Source: DATCHW01 sp036508135 (lineage in GTDB: Bacteria > Bacteroidota > Ignavibacteria > Tepidaquicellales > Tepidaquicellaceae). Taken from it: DNA of 64,000 nucleotides. The notes under the pieces are model-generated. The model ran no database searches. It was not told the DNA's origin and saw only the letters and a program-made list of their open reading frames with translations. The translations under genes and the position numbers were made by a program. Shown here piece after piece: positions 61,819 through 64,000 of this stretch (its first letter is position 1; each line of letters opens with the position of its first letter). The stretch covers positions 124,001-188,000 of the forward strand of contig DATCHW010000221.1 of assembly GCA_036508135.1 (NCBI GenBank), given 5' to 3'.

Positions 61819-64000
61819 TTGGAAGAATCAAATTTTAATCCGGAACAAAAAAGCACTGATACCAAACTGTTAACACAGTCCATAACTCATCCCTCGGATA
61901 ATATTAAGCAATACATAAATCTGTTGAGGAATAACGTGTTTCCGATATTATTAATTTTTCTGGCAAGTGTTTTTGCAACAATTATCTATGTCACTAATGC
62001 AATTGATATTTATAAAACCAGCACTTCGTTAAAAATCACCAAGTCCCAGGGCAGTATATTGACTGCTAAATTACAGCCATTCGAGGACTTACAGGCAGAC
62101 AGATTTATTTCCAATGAAATCGAAATTTTGAAAAGTACCACAATAAAAGAACGAACTGCTTCCGCATTATTAGATTCATTTAAATTACATCCCGTAAAAT
62201 CTGATTATTCATTAATATTGAATATTAATCCTGCATATAACAGCGAAACTGTAAGTCCTTCCGCATTAATCAAAATATTGAATAATGCTGTGAACATAAA
62301 CCAAAAGAGAGGACTGGATATTGTTGAAATTGCCGCTGAGAGCCCGTCTGCGTATGAAGCGAAACTTATTACCGATGTTTATGCTCTTGCATATGTCCAA
62401 TACAGTCTGGAATATAGCAGAAGGGAAGTGACAACGATAAGAAAATTTCTGGATGAGGAAAAACAAAAAAAAGCTATTGAATTATTAAATTCTGAAGCCG
62501 CAATTCAGGATTATCAGCAGAGAGGTAATGTAGTTTATCTTGATGAACAGGCAAAAAATCTTGTTGAAAGGATTTCTGAACTTGAAGCTCAAAAGAACAT
62601 ATCTGAAGTTGACTTAGGTTCGTACCAGAAAGCTTATTCGGAACTTACGACTGAAGTATCAAAAATCGATGTCGGATTATTAGATTTTTTTGAAGGACAG
62701 ATAAACGAGACTTATGTTAAAGAATTGTATCAAACAATCGCAGAATTGGAAGTGAAAAGAGATGTTGAAGCAACCATCCCTAAAGAAGAAAAGCTTAAGG
62801 AAAAAGTAATCAGCGATTATAACACCAAAATAAAACCTCTGAGAAACACTTTGGATGAAAAATTGTTAATAATTAAGAAAAGTCTATATGGAAATACACC
62901 TGAGGAGAGGCGGATTTATTTGCAAAAGCTTTTCGAAACTAACTTGTCTGTTCAGACGAATAGAGCGAAATTAAATTCGATTTCCGGACTATTAAAAAAA
63001 TACGAATCTGAGTTTTCAAAGCTTCCTGCTCAAAGTATCGAGATTGCGAGACTTGAAAGAGCAATGAAATCCAATGAAAAATTATTCCTTGCTCTCGAGG
63101 AGAAATATCAGGAGTCTTTAGTGAGTGAAAATTCACAATTAGGAGGCGTAAATATTATTGACAAAGCCCAGATGTCTTCCATACCTTCTAAACCTAACAG
63201 AAAGTTAATAATAATATTAGGATGTATTCTCGGATTAGGATTGGGAATCGGTTTCGCTTTTCTTAGAAATTATCTGGACAGATCTATAAAAACTCCGGAG
63301 GATATAGAGAAGAAAGGAATACCAGTTCTTGCCTGGATACCATCAATTGAAGAGCTGAAAGAGCTTGGTTCTTCACAGCTTGAGTTTATTATTGCAAACA
63401 AACCCAAAGCTGCTGCTTCAGAATCATTTAAAGCATTAAGAACAAGGGTTTTGTTCTCAAAACTGGAATCCGAACCTTTAAAAACCATTTTGGTAACAAG
63501 TGCAATTCCTTCTGAGGGGAAAACTACTGTAGCTTTAAACTTAGCGGGCAGTTTTGCACAATCTGATAAAAAGGTTTTGTTACTTGATTGCGATTTGAGA
63601 AAACCCCGTATCCATGCCATTTTTGAATCAGAGAGATTCCCCGGCTTAAGTGATTATCTTTTCGCCAATGCCAGCATAGAAGATGTAGTAAGAAGTACTC
63701 GTCTTGAAAATCTTCATTATATTACAAGTGGAACAATCCCTCCCAATCCTTCGGAATTACTTGGCTCAAACCAAATGAAAGAATTTCTGGAAAAGATGAA
63801 ACTGATGTACGATATCATCATAGTTGATTCTCCTCCGTTTATTTCTGTCACCGACCCTGAAATATTAGTCAGGATAACAGATGGTACAATTCTTGTTGTC
63901 CAGGCAAATAAAACTCCGATGGAACCGTTCGTAAGAGCATTCGAAGGTATAATGAATATCGGCAGGAATAAATTCCTTGGAAGTGTTCTAAATAATTTTA
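61819..64000 (+). CDS. Wzz/Wzc-type tyrosine autokinase (3' end missing)
   Basis: TTG at 61819; about 727 residues are visible and the frame stays open to the window end. N-terminal Wzz domain with a membrane helix at about 42-60, a long coiled region (about 200-440) and a second helix at about 460-480 after the Pro-rich 'SSIPSKPNRK'. The cytoplasmic BY-kinase follows: Walker A 'AIPSEGKTT', Walker A' 'LLLDCDLRKPRIH' and Walker B 'YDIIIVDSPPF'. It would regulate chain length and export of EPS with the SLBB protein. The Tyr cluster lies beyond the window. Confidence 0.92.
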   Translation, partial: MEESNFNPEQKSTDTKLLTQSITHPSDNIKQYINLLRNNVFPILLIFLASVFATIIYVTNAIDIYKTSTSLKITKSQGSILTAKLQPFEDLQADRFISNEIEILKSTTIKERTASALLDSFKLHPVKSDYSLILNINPAYNSETVSPSALIKILNNAVNINQKRGLDIVEIAAESPSAYEAKLITDVYALAYVQYSLEYSRREVTTIRKFLDEEKQKKAIELLNSEAAIQDYQQRGNVVYLDEQAKNLVERISELEAQKNISEVDLGSYQKAYSELTTEVSKIDVGLLDFFEGQINETYVKELYQTIAELEVKRDVEATIPKEEKLKEKVISDYNTKIKPLRNTLDEKLLIIKKSLYGNTPEERRIYLQKLFETNLSVQTNRAKLNSISGLLKKYESEFSKLPAQSIEIARLERAMKSNEKLFLALEEKYQESLVSENSQLGGVNIIDKAQMSSIPSKPNRKLIIILGCILGLGLGIGFAFLRNYLDRSIKTPEDIEKKGIPVLAWIPSIEELKELGSSQLEFIIANKPKAAASESFKALRTRVLFSKLESEPLKTILVTSAIPSEGKTTVALNLAGSFAQSDKKVLLLDCDLRKPRIHAIFESERFPGLSDYLFANASIEDVVRSTRLENLHYITSGTIPPNPSELLGSNQMKEFLEKMKLMYDIIIVDSPPFISVTDPEILVRITDGTILVVQANKTPMEPFVRAFEGIMNIGRNKFLGSVLNNF

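Noticed and set aside
63270..63620. 116-residue minus-strand frame at the window end
   Set aside because: It overlaps the clear P-loop region of the Wzc-type kinase on the plus strand.

Overview
The window is an AT-rich, gene-dense piece of a Gram-negative bacterial chromosome. It most likely comes from the FCB group, close to Ignavibacteria (Ignavibacteriota/Chlorobiota relatives). Three things point there: several secreted proteins end in a type IX secretion (T9SS) tail with the 'NYPNPFNP' signature typical of Ignavibacteria, lpxC is fused to fabZ, and there is a SprE/PorW-like TPR lipoprotein. Many genes start with TTG. This taxonomic call is inference from gene content; no search was run.

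Layout. 1-5.1 kb: the 3' part of a CotH-kinase/YCF48/T9SS cargo gene, a GroES-like gene, a beta-propeller protein and metF. 5.1-7.4 kb: a possible small transcript with a strong terminator, a Nif3-family protein without its metal site, a zinc-ribbon protein and RNase P RNA. 7.4-11.0 kb: nadA, a sugar-phosphate nucleotidyltransferase and a minus-strand Fe-S operon (mrp, lipoprotein, nifU-like). 11.0-11.4 kb: two copies of a 120-bp two-hairpin repeat. 11.4-18.7 kb: a second T9SS cargo, small unknown genes, MBL hydrolase, inositol monophosphatase, ribH, PHP phosphoesterase, ddl and ftsB/divIC. 18.9-26.9 kb: trpS followed by an envelope cluster uppS-bamA-skp-skp-lpxD-lpxC/fabZ. 27-44 kb: glycogen phosphorylase, two more T9SS cargos, threonine dehydrogenase, transporters, M64 and M13 metallopeptidases, then a tRNA-Lys with repeated 3' ends. 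44-58.8 kb: B12 radical SAM, cupin, cydAB, thioredoxin, a two-gene lipoprotein operon with the SprE/PorW-like protein, then lon-dnaX-speB-nth-kdsC. 58.8-61.3 kb: repeat-rich DNA around one outer-membrane beta-barrel gene. 61.3-64 kb: the start of an exopolysaccharide locus (SLBB protein, Wzc-type tyrosine kinase cut by the window end).

The genes mainly serve envelope biogenesis (BAM, LPS, peptidoglycan, EPS), T9SS secretion of large adhesive or propeller-like proteins, and housekeeping. No CRISPR array, transposase, integrase or obvious phage gene is present. The best candidates for something undescribed are the two-gene lipoprotein operon next to the secretion system component, the nested 7-bp/8-bp satellite arrays, and the small gene framed by tRNA-Lys 3'-end repeats. 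None of these is proven to be a new system.
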